Shown: positions 1 to 19,080, counted from the stretch's first letter. The stretch: 64,000 nt of DNA from Certhia americana (GCA_018697195.1 CM031879.1:36815408-36879407), one strand, 5' to 3'. Program-made: numbers and translations. Notes: generated by a model not told the origin, from the sequence alone.

Positions 1-4252
<4,252 letters not shown>

Positions 4253-5051
4253 TGAACTTTTGGGTTGCATTTGAAGGTTTCTGTTTGATGTGGCTAGAAA
4301 AAGCTGGGCTTGTTGTCTCAGTAATGGCTCTGTGAAGAGTGGACTGATTGACAGCATCTTCTCAGCGGTATCACAAGGGATGAACCTGGGTGTGGCGTCA
4401 CTAATGAAGCAGCCAGCCAATTTCCCTGCTCTGCAAAAAACAACATGAGCAGGGATATAATGACTCATCCTTAAGGGGTGAGTTTATCAAGAGTATCCTG
4501 CTTGCTGCAAAAATGGAGCAACTGTGTGTAATTTTCACCATATTTTTTCAAGACCGAGTACAGTGTTTGTATATCTTACTAACAGTATCTCTGAGATTAC
4601 ATGATAAAGTAGTTGTGAACTCTAAATTTCTTTTTACACAGAAGTTCAGCTGAGAAGGAAACAATAGTATAGAGGCAAAAGTGAGGGTCAGAAACAAGGG
4701 GAAATAGTGAAAAAGGAAAACCACAAGTACATTCAACACAGTGATGTTTGGAGAATTCATTTTGTGCTGGAGAGGAGAAGATTAAAGATAACAGGCCATA
4801 CTTGGAGCTGTAAGTCAACTGAGTAACTTGGAAAGGAAGATTAATATAATGCCCTTTGAGAGCAGCATTATTTTCATAAGGGCAGGAAAGCTTGTCAGTC
4901 AGATCTGTTTGGTGGAAGAAAAGCAGGAGGTTGCAGGGCTTAGTACTGAGGGCCACAGACTTGACTAATACCTTTCTGAGAGAAAACAAAGCTTTTATTC
5001 ACAGGATTTTAGTAATGCCCTTCCTGAAGCAAACTGTTGGGAATAAGCAGC

Positions 5052-5090
5052 AGAATGAGGAAGTAAGCATGAAGTTTACTTCCTCATTCT
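5052..5090. repeat. Perfect 15-bp inverted repeat (hairpin)
   Basis: The 15-base arms at 5052-5066 and 5076-5090 are exact reverse complements separated by a 9-base loop. The arms read AGAATGAGGAAGTAA and TTACTTCCTCATTCT. Bases outside the arms do not extend the pairing. It lies about 0.8 kb into the intron after the transmembrane exon, so its RNA would form a short stable stem. Confidence 0.93.
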
Positions 5091-8000
5091 CAGAGCTCAG
5101 AGATTTCCTAAGCTAAGAAGACGAAGTGCTAGCTTTTACAACAAGGAAGGACTGAAGAAATTTAGAGAATTGCTTTGCAAACCCTCATAAGCAGGACCAA
5201 ATAACTTTAAAGGTACTGCATAGTCAAGTCTGTGTTCCCAAGTCTCCTGGAGAAATTGAGCTAGAGCAGTACAGGAGCAATTACCCAGTTAAAAAGAGGA
5301 TAAAAGCATGTTCAGGTATAAGGAGATGATTCCACAAGTTGGTATCTAGCATAGAAGAAAGCTGAGCTGAAGGCAGCTGATCAAGTCAAAGCGGAAAACC
5401 CCCTGAGAACTAGGGCCAGCTGATCAGGGACAAGATCCAAGAAAAGCATCTTAAAGCAGAGTAGCTAGAGAGGTACATGGATTAGTCCAAGTGCAATGCC
5501 ACTGCTCAGTGATGGGACAGCCACCAGTGTGGCTCATCAGCCAGTCTTAAGAGTCCTGGAAAAGGTTAGCATGCTTTTCCAGGCATGTAGGATGCAGTAG
5601 GGGAAGAGCAAAATTGGGAGAGCGAGTGACGAAACCTTACAAGTCTGATGAACAGCTGCAATAGATCACATGAGAGGAGTCAGAAAGGAGCTCAGATACC
5701 AGGAAGAAAATAATGGGTAAGTGTAGAGCTTTCCAAGCTATTTCCAGTTTCAGTTTCAGAGACAAGAAGAAAAAGAGCAAATGCTGGAGAACCTTACATC
5801 CCCATTGCAAGTGGAGGTTAGATACTGCACTGGTGCACAGTTTCAAACTTGGTTCCTCCTGGAGATAAAATGCTTCGCGTGCCACACTGGTGTACTGGAG
5901 TGTGTGACACCAACACAAGACAAATTTACACCTGATAAAAACGTCCTCAGTACACAAAATCACTAATGTAGATGGAGGTATTCCAAGGTTAGAAAGATTA
6001 GTGAGACTGAGCTCAAAAAACATCAGAGCAGAAATTTTGAGTTCTCCCTTGAAGAAGATACTATGCTGGTGGGGTTTTTTCTCTGTATGATGAATGTGAA
6101 ATGAACTCCTTCTCTTAAAGCACTTTGATTTAGCATTCATTCCTGTATTTGATTTATAGACTTTGTTCTGACGTATTAATATTAAGAAATTGTGAGGTAT
6201 TTCCCTTTCAATGTACAGAAAATCAGATCATCAATTGTTGGCTTATCCTAGGCTACTGTTAGCTAGCTCCTGCCATTGAATCCAGAATAATTTGGAAGAA
6301 CTGCTTTGATTATGCTGATGGAAAAATTTGTTGAGAACTTTGTTATGTCCTGCTAATGATAATAAACCTAATACTTTGTCATAGGATAAATAATGTGCAA
6401 TTTGTTTATTGATATTTATGTGGAATTTGTTCCATACCATGTAAGGCCTTTGTTGTATTTACAATGTACTATTAAGTTTTTTTAATTATATTCATTAGGA
6501 CCTGGATAAATGACCATGGATTCTTGGAAAACAAGTATTTGAAATACAAAATTTCATTATTTTATTAATATTGAGTTCCATTTTATCTTTTTAATGGGAA
6601 AATTTGATAAAAAGCTGAATCCTGCATCTTTTGTCTACAAAAAGAGCTCAGACTTTGAAATGTTGCACAGATTGGTATTTTAAGATGATTCCTTTCAAAA
6701 TACTTTGTATAGTTATTTAAACCTACCTACATTTGTCTGGATATTTTGGGATTTAACTAGCATGTTTTGTTTTGCATAGTTAAACCTAAGGAGGCTAGAT
6801 TCGTGGTTTGATGTAAATGTCAGACCTTTAATAAGTAGATCACCATCTCTCCAGCCACTTCTATTCACTGTCTGGGATTTCAAACCCAGGCTAAAAGTGT
6901 CTTAAATTAGCACCTTAAATTCATTTCTAGCAGTCTGACAGTGTACAGATTTTCAGTCCTTGGCATTCAGTAACTTCTACCAGCTTGATTCCTAATGCAT
7001 CATTTTGGCTATCATTTTTTTCTGTATGATATGTTTTTTATTCTCACAGTTAATCTTGACTTACCAGTACAGGTTTTAATATACCTAGCTGAACTCAAGG
7101 CAATGCTAAATGTAGCATATTTCAGTTAAGAGAATTGAAGCAATTTAGAGGCTCTGGCATAAAACAGAAAGGGGAATAATAAGAATACCTTTTAGCTCTT
7201 CAAAGAAGCAAATTGTCAAATTGTTTAAAAAGTAATTGAAGAGTAAGATATAAATCTAATGCCATTACAAAGGGCAACATACAGCACTAATGTTGTCAAA
7301 AACTGAAAAACCTACTTCAGTTATTGTTAGACCTGAACTTACAAGTGCTACTTCTGCCTTCAGCTAAGAGTGCATAATAGCAGTTGTTAGTCATGTGGCA
7401 TCTTGCAGGATCCTAGTTCCTTAGGCACATGAAGTTGAAAGAGAGTGCCATTTCATAAATTGAAAGCTACAGCGCCGGGAAATACAGTTTTTTATCTTAG
7501 TCTGGATTTTTTTATTGAGGAGAATTTCTAAACTACTTTTATTCATGCCCATCCATGCCAAATCACTATAGAGCCATGTAACTTGGTGTAGTTGAAGATC
7601 CTTTTGACATAGAGACACAGTCAGCTCAAAAGTCACATGATAGCTAGATATTACAGAAGGGGGAACAAATATTTTGTCTCTTTTCGAATATTTGTGCTTT
7701 AAAATATATGCTTCCCTAAACACTACTTCAAAAGAGAAACTGTCTTTATATGAAGATTATAAAAAATGTAGCTGAGGTAGAATGGGAGATGAGTTGAAAA
7801 TAAGGTTAGGTTTTCAATCTTGAGACCCATTTGGATTGCAAGAAAGGCTTTTTTTCTCCAGTTGAGTATACAGCTCTACCAAGGGCCCCTGGGAGGATTA
7901 GATTCCTTCTAGGGACAACAAAATTGTTAATGAATGTACAGCTGTAAAAAAGGTCATTTCTCCATGTTTTTTGCTAATGTTTGTGTGTGGATGTTTTAAT

Positions 8001-11000
8001 TTTTATTTCTTCCTCCTATGTCCTCCTTGTCTATGTTGTGTCTCATGACTGTTCTGGATTGTCACTTGCGGTAGGTTTATTTTGCTATTTGGACGCACCT
8101 AGACTTAAGCTCTCATGCATAGTATCCTGACAGCTCTGTCTCCTTAGCAGAGATGGACATGTAGTAGCTTTGATACACACATCAAGAGGCTGAACTAAAT
8201 TGATTGGGTAATTTTTGGTTGGATATGTATTTGGGGGGAGGCTGGAGGAGGGTGGAAGAAAAGAGGTTGTCATTCTTTTGGTAGTTAAAATATTAAGTCA
8301 AACTGTACCAGAAAGCTCAAGTTTAAAATTGATCAGCACATAAAAATAACTTGCTAATTATATTTCCTTTCTGTATAAATGTCACCATATCAAAAGTAGA
8401 CAGGAGCAATGTGTATTTTTAATGTCTTTGTTTCCAAGTGTTGCTAAAATGACTACTTTCTCATGAAACTTGCTGTGGGCTCTCACATCATCTCAGTACA
8501 GTGCTCAGGCATTAAATTCTTAGTGCTCCATACCAAAGTTTTTTAAGTGGTCTTAGTACAGATTTCTGTTGGTACAACCTAGTGACAAGTGGCACTAGTG
8601 TTTTGTGAGATCCTCCCATCATGGTTTTCATCTTCATAACGTTCATTCTCTACTAAGGCCCCTGGTGGTTCCCACTACTTTTTTTTTTGAGGGAAAAAAA
8701 AGGCCCTGAAGGCTCTGCTTCAGAGATGGTGTAATAGCTTCAGATTTATTATGTCTGAATTTAATGCATTGGTACAGCAAAATTGTTTATTAAGCTCAGG
8801 CTGTGGGCTAAGAAAAGGAATGGACATAATCATTTCAGTCATGAACAGCAGCCCTGAGAATTTACTAAAATTTAGCCCTATTACTTGGAGAATAATTGTT
8901 GTGGTCTGAACATTGTATTAGGTCACAAAGCGTTTGTAGAAAAGGAGATTTAATAGTTCAGCCCTTTCTCATTGCATCAGGCTAAAACACTGTAACTAGT
9001 GAAGAAGTTTTGGCTTACAATATGTGTTAGGTGAAACAGCACATTTGATATTAGGTGTATGTACTACAGCCTGGAGTTTGAGTAGTATATTTTTGGCTCT
9101 GCTACTGACTTGCTGTGTCCTTCAGTCAGCCACCTGAGTTCTCTGTATGTTTGTTTTCCCTTTACATAGGTCCTCCTTTCACACTGGGGTTATGTACTAA
9201 CTTAATCAGAATATTCTGATTAATGTTCCTCTCTGAACTGGTGTTACAAAGTGACATGACAGTGAGAGCTGCAATTGCACCCAGCCAATCTTCAATATAC
9301 AATGGGTTTTTTAGACTGATTCACCTTATGATTCTAGCTATTGATCATCAAACACCCTTGCCCTCATGTAGACACAATACTGAATGAACAAGATTTTTAG
9401 TGTTAGGTGCCATGAAATATTTCAAAGTAGAGTGCATTGACCTGGCAGCATGAAGACAATAGCCCAAATGAAGTCAGGATAATCCACACTGACATCTAGA
9501 GAGCCCAGATTTCATTTGAGGCAACTCAAGCCTTTATTGCCAGAGAAAAATCCAAGAGGATATTTCTGAGGGACAGGAACTCTGCTGCTGGCAGTGTTCT
9601 TTTCTTCTGCAATATTTGGTTACATGCTTGTTTTCCCAGTTAAATGCCTGGAGTGTATGTGTATTTAATTCCACAGTGCTACCTATCTTGGTGTCAGCAT
9701 GCCAGTTCCTATTTGTTGTCATCTTCAGCCCATGGTGGCATTAATGCTCACTGTGGCTGATCCACAATGCAATGAGACATCCTAATTTACACTCAGAAAA
9801 ATGATGTGCTGCAGAGCCACTACAGTGGAGTGGGTTTGTCAGAAAAAATGGGGATGAGTCTTCTTTGAAAACAAGCCAAGTAAGTTTACTATGGCAGTCA
9901 AAAGGGATTGATTGAGTCTTGTTTGTACATTAATTCAATCTCAGCCTTGCCCAGTTGTCCTGCTTTTTCACCTGCCTCAAAGACAACTGTGCGTAAAACT
10001 TTCTGAAAAATGAGAATAATGTTTGTGAAGATAAAATGTTATAGATAAATGTTTGTGTTCTGCAAATAGGTTTTCTGTAAAATTCCTTTGGAATTTAGAT
10101 TTATATTAGACTTCAGAAGCCTGAAAATATGGCAGCAGTAGCTTTGAGATACAAGGTTGGGCTTATTTGCATTCCTGTCTCTTCCTCTCGGTCGCTCCCA
10201 AGAAAACATGGGATTTGCATGCTTTCCAAGTTTGTTTTCCTCCTTCAATAAACTATTTTTTTTCTGTAAAGTAATTAATTTGTTACTTCTGTTGTAACCC
10301 ACTGTTAGGATGATATGAAGATACAAATCCTACTCATTCGTTTACATATCATGTTTTCTATATTGAAGGTCTTACCACTGGAAACTTCTACTTTCAAGGA
10401 CATTTTTTTCATTTTCTTGATTAACAGACCAAATTTTAGTTCTTTATTCAAGACAAGAGTCTGCAAGTTCCTAATGGAGTGGCATTTAGGAAGTATGCAA
10501 TTAGTCCTTAAATTAGATTACTTGAATCAGACTCTCAAGATATTTACCTATATCCACAGATTGTATGGAGAACTAAACTCCTACACTATGTCTGAAGTTA
10601 GTGGGTATGCGTAATCTACAGCAAGAACAGCAGTTCATATTAGTGAGGTATAAATTTTTCTTAAAATTAAAATGAAAAGTAAATATTTGGGAATATTTAA
10701 TTGGGGTTTTTTTGAGCAAGGGTATTTACTCTTTACAAATAAATAAATAATAAACATGAATAGAAAACAGCCTTCAAACATGGGAATATAGGTACTTCAT
10801 AAAGTCCTATTTAGAAGATGGTCAGAGGATTATCTTATCTCTTTTTAAGGAACTAAGCCAGTAGAACAGGTCTGTGCCAACTTATCCTCCACAGATCAAA
10901 GTGGCACTCAGTAAATTACATCTGGCTATATTTAGGTTAATTTTCACTATCAAATACATGTAGTCCTAATTATATAGTATGACAGATTTTTCAAACAGAA

Positions 11001-11019
11001 ATAAATGTCATACTCTGAG

Positions 11020-11310
11020 TGGTCCTCACAGGTTGAGGAGCCAGCTCTGTCCCAAAGCATGCTTCCATCTGGCCCACTGCCACTCATTTGGGGAGGATGA
11101 AGAACAATTGATGGAGCAGCATGCACTGGCCAAGCAGCCTGGAGCTGCCTCCCACTCACAGCCTGCTGCTCAGTGCAGGCAAGCGCTGCCTGCCATATGG
11201 CAGGTGGGGGCAGAGCACGGCAGCGTGCTTGCAGGAGTGCCTGCTACTTTTACTTCACACACATGGGGCCTGCTTTCAAAGCAGAGCCCTGACCCACAGG
11301 ATGCACTTCC
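11020..11310. other. GC-rich island in intron with open frames in two frames
   Basis: This roughly 290-base block is clearly richer in G+C than the flanking intron. On the + strand, frames of 112 codons (10979-11317) and 69 codons (11121-11330) overlap in it; on the - strand a 69-codon frame (10950-11159) overlaps it. None resembles a protein family I know, and high GC alone removes stop codons, so I do not call a gene. It contains the palindrome structure at 11179-11232. It could be an old retroelement fragment or a conserved non-coding element. Confidence 0.5.
11179..11232. repeat. Nested palindrome / imperfect hairpin
   Basis: A perfect 16-bp palindrome (CCTGCCATATGGCAGG, 11189-11204) sits next to a wider imperfect inverted repeat. 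The left arm is GCAAGCGCTGCC (11179-11190) and the right arm GGCAGCGTGCTTGC (11219-11232), which is complementary apart from a two-base insertion. The two stems compete for the left-hand CTGCC bases. It lies inside the GC-rich island of the first complete intron. Confidence 0.85.
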
Positions 11311-14300
11311 AAAATAGGTTCCCAGGTTGAGATCAGCTTCATTTTTTTTCAGCCTATAGACACTGGCTGTACATGTTTATAAAGCATCAAAATCAGGTTG
11401 ATTTGTGAACTTAACAACTCCAACTTAAATGAGTGTATTCATATTTTACACTGAACACCTGCAGCATTTTCTGTATTTTTCTGTTGCACCAGATTAAGTT
11501 GGTATTTTAGTACTCCAGCAATTCAGCAAGCTCTTATGCTGAACATGATGACCTCATGTCACAGAGCTCTTAAAGAAAGAAAATCTTTTGAATAAACCAA
11601 CCAAGACTGTTTAAGAGCTGGATAACAAGCAAGGGAGTAATCAAGCAAGTCAAGGCCTCGCATGCTGAACCCAGCAGGGCTTTTCTCATTGTGTGCATCA
11701 GTGTGGCCCACTGCTGGTATGTGAGGCCAACATTCTTACAGCAGTAATGGCAAAGTAGATTTTACAATGACCAATGCCTGGCGCAGCTACTGGAAACACA
11801 GGCGCAACATGCTCTTTAAATTAATTCATGGAGAGAAAGCAGATGCTGAATGAATGGAATGTTTCCTTTCCTTCTGAGGGACTCTGATAGAGAACATGTT
11901 GCAATTTCAGGCCTGTCTGCTTTGTGATAGGGAATCAGACAGGAATTTTTGAAGGCTTTTGTTTTCCCTTGGGATAAAAATTGGCCAGATCAGAAGTATG
12001 GAGTTTTTGAATGGGAAAGATATTCATAAGAGATGCACCACCATTAGTGGAAAAGCAGTCATTTCTAGTTGTGGAGGAAAAACTGCCTTTCCAAGAAATT
12101 CGTTATTAGACATGGCACAGAACATTCTTGCTACAAAATCTTATTGTTTTCTTTTTTAGCTCACTAGGCATTGCACAAGCCTGAGGACTGGGCATCATTC
12201 AAACATTAAAACGATATTTCCCTCACCATTTTAAAAGAAATGATGGAGGGGCAGGTGGAGATGAAAATCAGGGCAGCAGCATGCACCATGCAGCAAACAA
12301 ACTTACGGACTGCAGTCAGTGTTTTGTTTTGTTTCCCAGTGTCTCTCCTTCTTTCTTAATAGTAACTTGTTTTCCTTAAAAGTGAGGCTGTAGGCCACTG
12401 CATGAACAGAAGGAACCCTAAAAACTCTGTTAATGAAAACATTTCTTTATACACAAAAGTGAAAGACACTTTGCATTTTAAATGGTCTGCAACATAAACT
12501 AGTCATTAACAAGACATGGCTCAGTCATGACTGTGGCCTCTGCCTTTCAGTACAGAGGCAAGCAAGTAGACTTGTTCCCCCAGCACCTTTGTTACATGAG
12601 TCTCCTACCACTTTGCTTTCCTGAGGCTTCTGCACATGTGGAATCTGGAGGCAACCAGCAGAGCTACTGCCCTTGCAGAGCCTCTCATTTTCTACACGTA
12701 GTTTGGGGAGGGATGAAAGTAAAGTTTGAAAGCCCCAGAATCTCTTTTGTGGTTTGTGGTTGATAGTAGTGGGGCAACCCTAATGACAAGGTGCAGGAGT
12801 TTTGGTGGAACTGAGCTGAAAGCAAAGGGTGTTTGCAGTGTCAGGAGGCAGTGTCACCAGAGAGAGGCTTTTGTCAGCTAGAGGAATGAGAGGGAGAAAA
12901 AACCCCGAAAGTAAAAACCCACTACAGGCTGTGGAGTTTCAAAAGATTGAAAATTAGGCATTTTCTTTAACAACTCAGAAGAAAAGAGAGGCTGCAAAAC
13001 CACTCTTAATAACATTATGGAAGTGAAGATGCAACCAGCAGATTGAACAGTGGTTCACAAATTGCTGTAATTTAGACCTTTTTGTTGTAAGAACCACAGC
13101 AGAGTAGTGGTTCTGATTTCAGTAGACACAGATGTATCACCTTGAAATGTTCGTACTGGATTAACACTTTCTTGTTACATTCCTACACCTGCTTACATAT
13201 AAGCCTATTTTTCAGATACACACATTTAAGAGGATGTAGATATTTCACTGTTGAGTGTTTCTGCATGTGTAATGCAGAAATGAAGAAACTGCTTGAGTGA
13301 AATTCATGGTCATCTCAAATTAGAAAAGATAAATTCAGTATCCAGCACAATGCAATTATGTGTTTCCTTGATGCATATTTCACAGATAAAACACTTAAAA
13401 TGTCACAAAGTTAAAGAAAATGTTTGAGAAAACAAGGCTTATATTCCTCTGCATCTGAATCCAGTCTTTCTGGTTACAGTTTATCAGTTGAAAAGGCTTG
13501 ATGAAAAATCTTTCTTATAATTAAAAATATTTTATTGTTTATAAAACAAATAAAGTATAGCTGCTTATTTTAATTGATTGTAGCAATGCAACAGTAAGTT
13601 TCAATACAGTGTGATACAGTATGCTATAAATTGAGGGTTGTAGTAGTATTCCATTAAATATTGATCTTTCAGAGAGTCTCAATACAAAATTAAAATCCCT
13701 GTGGGGTGTTTCAAGTACTTTGAAGCAAGCCAATTCTTCTTCCTCTTTGGAACTCAGCAGCTAAATCAAACATGAGAAACGTTGGTGCTTCTTTTGACTC
13801 AGCTTCTTCCTGAAGCATTAGCCTCTAGTTTGAAAGCAAATTCTTCTCTGAACAGTAAAAAACTATTATTTACAGACTGCTGTATAGATAATAATTTGTC
13901 ATTTTTTTCCTCCCCCCAGTGCCACAAACTTGTCCATATCCAAGCACTATTTCTTTCTTAGTGTTTTTTCTTAGTGGTTCAGTGTTTCTGAGTCAAGGTC
14001 AAGAATAATCATGTAGCTCCTCAGCTGATGTCAGTAATGTACAATGTTGTCCATCTCTCATGGAAATAGCTTTCACCTTTCCAGTAGGCTTCTCATAACC
14101 TGTGTAGATGAGTTTCTTAACCATACAGTGTTTTCTGCCTGCACTTCAAAACTCCCTTGCAAGAGAGATGTTAGCTTCCCATTATATTTTCTGTAGTCAC
14201 AGTAGGAACTTTTTTCACATTGAGCTACACACAGTTCTGTCATTTGAACTGAACAGCTTTGCAGAAGAGAATGTAGTTTTACCAGAAAAGTATGGATATA

Positions 14301-16635
14301 TAAATATTGCCTTGATGGATGTTTACAAATTCCTCTTAGTTTGAAATTAGCGTCTCAGGTTCTTTTTGTATCCTCACTTTTCTCCCTGGAGAATGGCCAT
14401 AGGATATTTCCTCTCAAAGAAAATCCGGGTCAAAAGTAGATGGAAAAGCAGAAAGTCCAGTACTTATCCTTGTATTATTATACAATAATATACTGGAGCT
14501 GTGTATCACACTTTAATTGTGGAGTCCTCTTTTAGGAACATACTGGGATGATTCAGAGCAGTGGATCTTGGAGTTAACATCCCACTCTGACTTACTATTT
14601 CCTGTTGTCTCCAGGCTCAAATAAACCTGGTTGCTTGAGATGGATTGAGTCACATCTTTTTTTTATGATCACAAACTTTAAGCTTATTTTTAATTTCCAA
14701 AAGCAAGAGTGTTTGCCGTAATCACATCGCTCCATATCCTAAAAATCCCATGTATGGTCTGCCAGCGAGCCTATCAGTTTTCCAGTGTCACACTTCTTGT
14801 ACTGACAAAAAAGTTGTGTTACAGTCAGGGACCTAAGAGCTCAGTGATAAAATGTCTCAAACCATGTTTAATTTCAGGCAGTTCAGCCCTTCCGAATAGA
14901 AATGGTTTAGTTTAAAAAGCACTACTCTTCCAGTCTCACAGGTGATTCTGTCCATCAACGACCTTTCCCACCAATCTTATCCAGGTACAATGTAATTTAT
15001 TTTTCTAGTAGAGAGTCCATCATTCACTAACATTAAGATATTTACATGCGACCCAGCTCCTCAGCTCACAAAAGCAAAGATGTTGGATTGGTTCCATTTG
15101 AGATATGCCAAGAGAATCTCTAGCTAATTTCAAAAGTAGAGAAATGATTGCTTAGTATCATACAGTTTTGCGTCTGACCTTTTGAATTTAGATCTGGCTT
15201 CTGGAGAAGAACATTTTCTACTTCAGAGATGAATCTTCCTTCTTTCCAAACCCACACAACTGTTGTGTGACCCTCACTGTGTTCAAGGCTGAGTAAGAAT
15301 ATTAATGCTTTCATGTTTCTTCTTTCCCTAACTGCTATCAGCTGTGTATATAGCTAGTCTCTAGCCTTGCTACCTTTTCAGAGGGCTCCAGCAGCAGCCT
15401 ATTGTTAAGAAATGCTGTAGGTTTCCTACAACACAAAAAACCACAATTGCAGAAAAATTACATTGCAACAAAGAATGTATCTTATTCTGGAACTTTGTCT
15501 GTCTGTGCAAACAGAAGCTTTATGTAGAAGGAACCTTCATTCAGTTAGGGCTCTTACAGACAAGTATACTGTTTACTGTAACATGCAAGTAACAATTCTC
15601 AATGAATACTCAGTAGTGATTCTTCATTTTCACGCTCTCAACCTTACTTTCACATTTTCCACAATTTTTCACTATTTTCCTCATCACTTTTGTCTATTTT
15701 TCACTTCTTAGGCAGGAAAGAATCTGCTAGAGTAAGATCTACATAGTTAATTATGGTTCATATGGTTTAATAATTGTATTAATTACCTTTTACGCAGTGA
15801 AAATACTTCTGCTTTCTGGTACAGGAAAAAAATTACATCATTTAGTATTTTCATTATGTATAAAATCTAAGATAACTGCTGTGCCCTTAAAAAAAATAAG
15901 TTTCATTCAATAGACAAAGCTTGCAAGCAGTTCTGTCTTTCTTTATTTTTGTGTTTCTTTCTAAGCAAACTAAAATCAACTTGCAATCAATTTGGTTCAG
16001 CCAAGCTTTATTGCGAGAATGAATAAAAAGGAAATTGGTCTCGGGAGGGAGGGAAAAGGAGGAACATGCATTTGCTAATGGCATGGTGGAAACTTTGCTT
16101 CCATATTCATTCTAAAAAACATGAAAAATGTTTGGCATATGATTGTAGAAAGAGCTCATCCACAGCACATGCTCTTTATCACAGTAGTCCTACAGAAATG
16201 TGTTGCCAAATGCAAACAATGCACAGCATGTACAACCAGGTTTGACATTGCCAAGATTCTTAAGTTGAATGAGTGTGTGACTTGGCTTATTTAATAGCAT
16301 GTTTGCCTCCTTGTGCCTCTTTAAGAGCCAGTCTGAGCCCAGAAGAACTATTTTTTCTCATGGAGATGATATTTTGTTTCTACTTTCAGGTTTTATAACA
16401 ATCCTGCTTGTTATAGTCCAAGGAGCTTTCTTCCTACTTCCATTGCTTGCTTGCTGATTTATAACATCTTACTGAGCAACTCAGAAAGTAGAGATACATA
16501 TGAAAACTGCATATTTGAATTTCTGCTGTTATGCTTGCTTTTAATGGCTTTAAAATAGATTTGAGGATCGTGTCTATTTTAAACTGCTACTTAACAGTTT
16601 GCTTCATTTATGAATATTACATATCTTCTTTCTAG

Positions 16636-16761
<126 letters not shown>

Positions 16762-17508
16762 TGAAACAACCAACCTGTAATGTTTTGTTTCTGTGTGTAT
16801 AAGTGGAGAATGAAGTAGTACATTTAGTTATAGATATTTCTGAAATCCTTACTCCTTGCATGGAGTAAAGGAAAAAATAAGACAGAAAATTCATTAGAGA
16901 GGTACTACTAAATTGGTATTGAATGCACTTGGACTTTATATTACACCTTTACTCAAAAACTGAAGATCCAGTTTTATCTAATGATTATTAATAACTTAAA
17001 GATCACCAACCAATGTCAATCCACATAAATTATGGAGTTTGCATGCAGTCACTAAAAAAAAAGTCACTGTAGCTTCAGCCTGCAAGTATTTAAAATGTAA
17101 GCAAACACAAATGGGAAGAAAAATAGAGGGACGTAGAAGTAAGTTAATTCACTGGGTCTTTTAGAAGGTTGGTAAGATTGCTTTTTCTCTTCATCACGTG
17201 TGCATTTTGCTGTAATAACTACCTGCATCGCGTTCTGTTGCTCTCCATGAAAGTACAATTCCTAAAATTCTAGTCTGAAATAAAAGTTCAAATAAAAAAG
17301 TCTGTACCCCAGAAAAAAAAAGGAAGGTTGGAGAAGAATTTAAGGACTTAAAGATAATTCAGTACTCTGCTCTGAAGCTGGTAAGACTAAATTTTGGCAT
17401 ACTTACCTAGTTTTCAGAATTAGTAGACACTATAATGTGTAGACCTAAGATTGACCAACTTAACAGATCTGGCCACATGCTGAACTAGCTCATATTTTAT
17501 TTGACACA

Positions 17509-17530
17509 CCCCCCCTTCCCCCCCCCACCC
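17509..17530 (+). repeat. C-rich homopolymer tract
   Basis: A run of seven C, two T, nine C, one A and three C. The complementary strand is a G-run that could support a quadruplex or other non-B structure. It sits in the short intron after the linker exon. Confidence 0.9.
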
Positions 17531-19026
17531 GCAAGCCTCTATGCCAGGGATCAGTTTTGTCAATTAAACCAATTCACAGCCTCACATTAAAATTCACTGT
17601 GCTTAATTTTGGGCCCAAAGCATACTAACTCATCTGAGTTCTTCACTTCTACTGTGTTTCTTTCAGTAAACTTGAGAATACATATCCTGCATTTAATTTT
17701 TTAACAATTTCAGTCAAAATCACATCATTCATTCCTGTTTAGGGAAAGAAATGACTACCGAAGGTAAATCCCAGTTAATTCCTTTTCATCACCTGAACTG
17801 CCTTCCACATGTACTTGTGATAAATTCCACGTTCATATTCTTTATTTGATGCTGTTCATGGTACTCTTACTTGTTGCAAGGCAAAGACAATAAGAGAAAT
17901 TAAGAAAAATTTCTCAATTAGCAGGAAGGTATTTATACACAGCTATGATCTGTCATAATATTTGCCTGTATTTTCAATGATTGTCTGATTACCGGTGCTT
18001 GTTTTACAATACAAGAGCTAAAAAGAGTTCTGAAGCCTGTCACAAAACTGTTGTTGAAGGAGCTTTTCCTCAACCCCCAGAGCAAATTGCTTGGCCATGT
18101 GATGAGTCACACTGATCCCCCTTGAAATCAGTATGAAATCAATATGAAGTGTAGCCCCTTCAGAAGCAGAAAATTTAAAGATGGGGGAAAGGAAAAGCTG
18201 CAAATGTGTTCTGAGAAATGGATTTCAGTTTTCTTAGACTATGAAAACAAATTTTCTGTGGGAAGGTTGATTTTATGAACCATATTTTACAAAGGAAAAG
18301 AGGATGGAAGAGCCACAAATCTGTAAGTCTGTATTGTATTTAATTAAGATAATAAATTATCTGAGTTACGGATTTCTATTTTGTTTTGCTGCTCTTAACT
18401 ATGTTGCAGCTTAAAATTTGTCAAAGGATAGATGATGTAAAAGAGTAGGAGAGGGGATTCAGTTAGGTTAGTATAGTCCAATGGCACAGACTTGGTTTTC
18501 ATTCTTTGATGTGAAAAACTTGAGGTAGGTCCTGAGCCTATTCATGTATTTATGAACTGTTATGCATCTAGAATAAAAATGAGACAAAAAAAGAGAGGTG
18601 TTTCATACAGCAAAAGGAAAATTTTTTGTGGAACTTAAGAGTCCTATCAGTGGAAAAGCATAAAGGCCATACTGTAAATTTAGAATTGTCCAACTTTTAA
18701 GTACAACTTTGAGGAGTCTCTTAGAAGCCAGAAGTTTCTTTCACAGATTGACTATATTTTTCTATATTGAAATTGTTAGAGTTCCTATTCCCAATTTTAA
18801 ACAAATCATACATGAGAGAAGCAAATATATTGCGATTGAAGCACTGATTTAGAAGAAAATATTCTTAATTTCATTCCCAGTTCCTATTACCTTCAGAATG
18901 ATCTTGAAGAAATACTTCACTGTTTACAATAGTTTTGCTTCTATGAAACAATATTAATATTATTTCCTTTTTCTCATGTGCATTATGCTGATGAGGCCTC
19001 ATACTGTCTGGGGTGTCTAGATTACA

Positions 19027-19080
19027 TGACATAACAGGGCATAACATAACACAGCATAAGCATTCATTTATAACACATAA
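19027..19080 (+). repeat. Degenerate CATAACA-type short tandem repeat
   Basis: Several imperfect copies of ACATAACA / GCATAACA / GCATAAG follow one another over about 50 bases. The pattern looks like a decayed microsatellite in the intron. No function is implied. Confidence 0.45.

Noticed and set aside
5637..6140. 167-codon open frame on the - strand
   Set aside because: It shows no recognisable domain or motif and has low-complexity Phe/Leu runs reading across purine-rich + strand sequence. That composition removes stop codons on the other strand, so it is probably chance.
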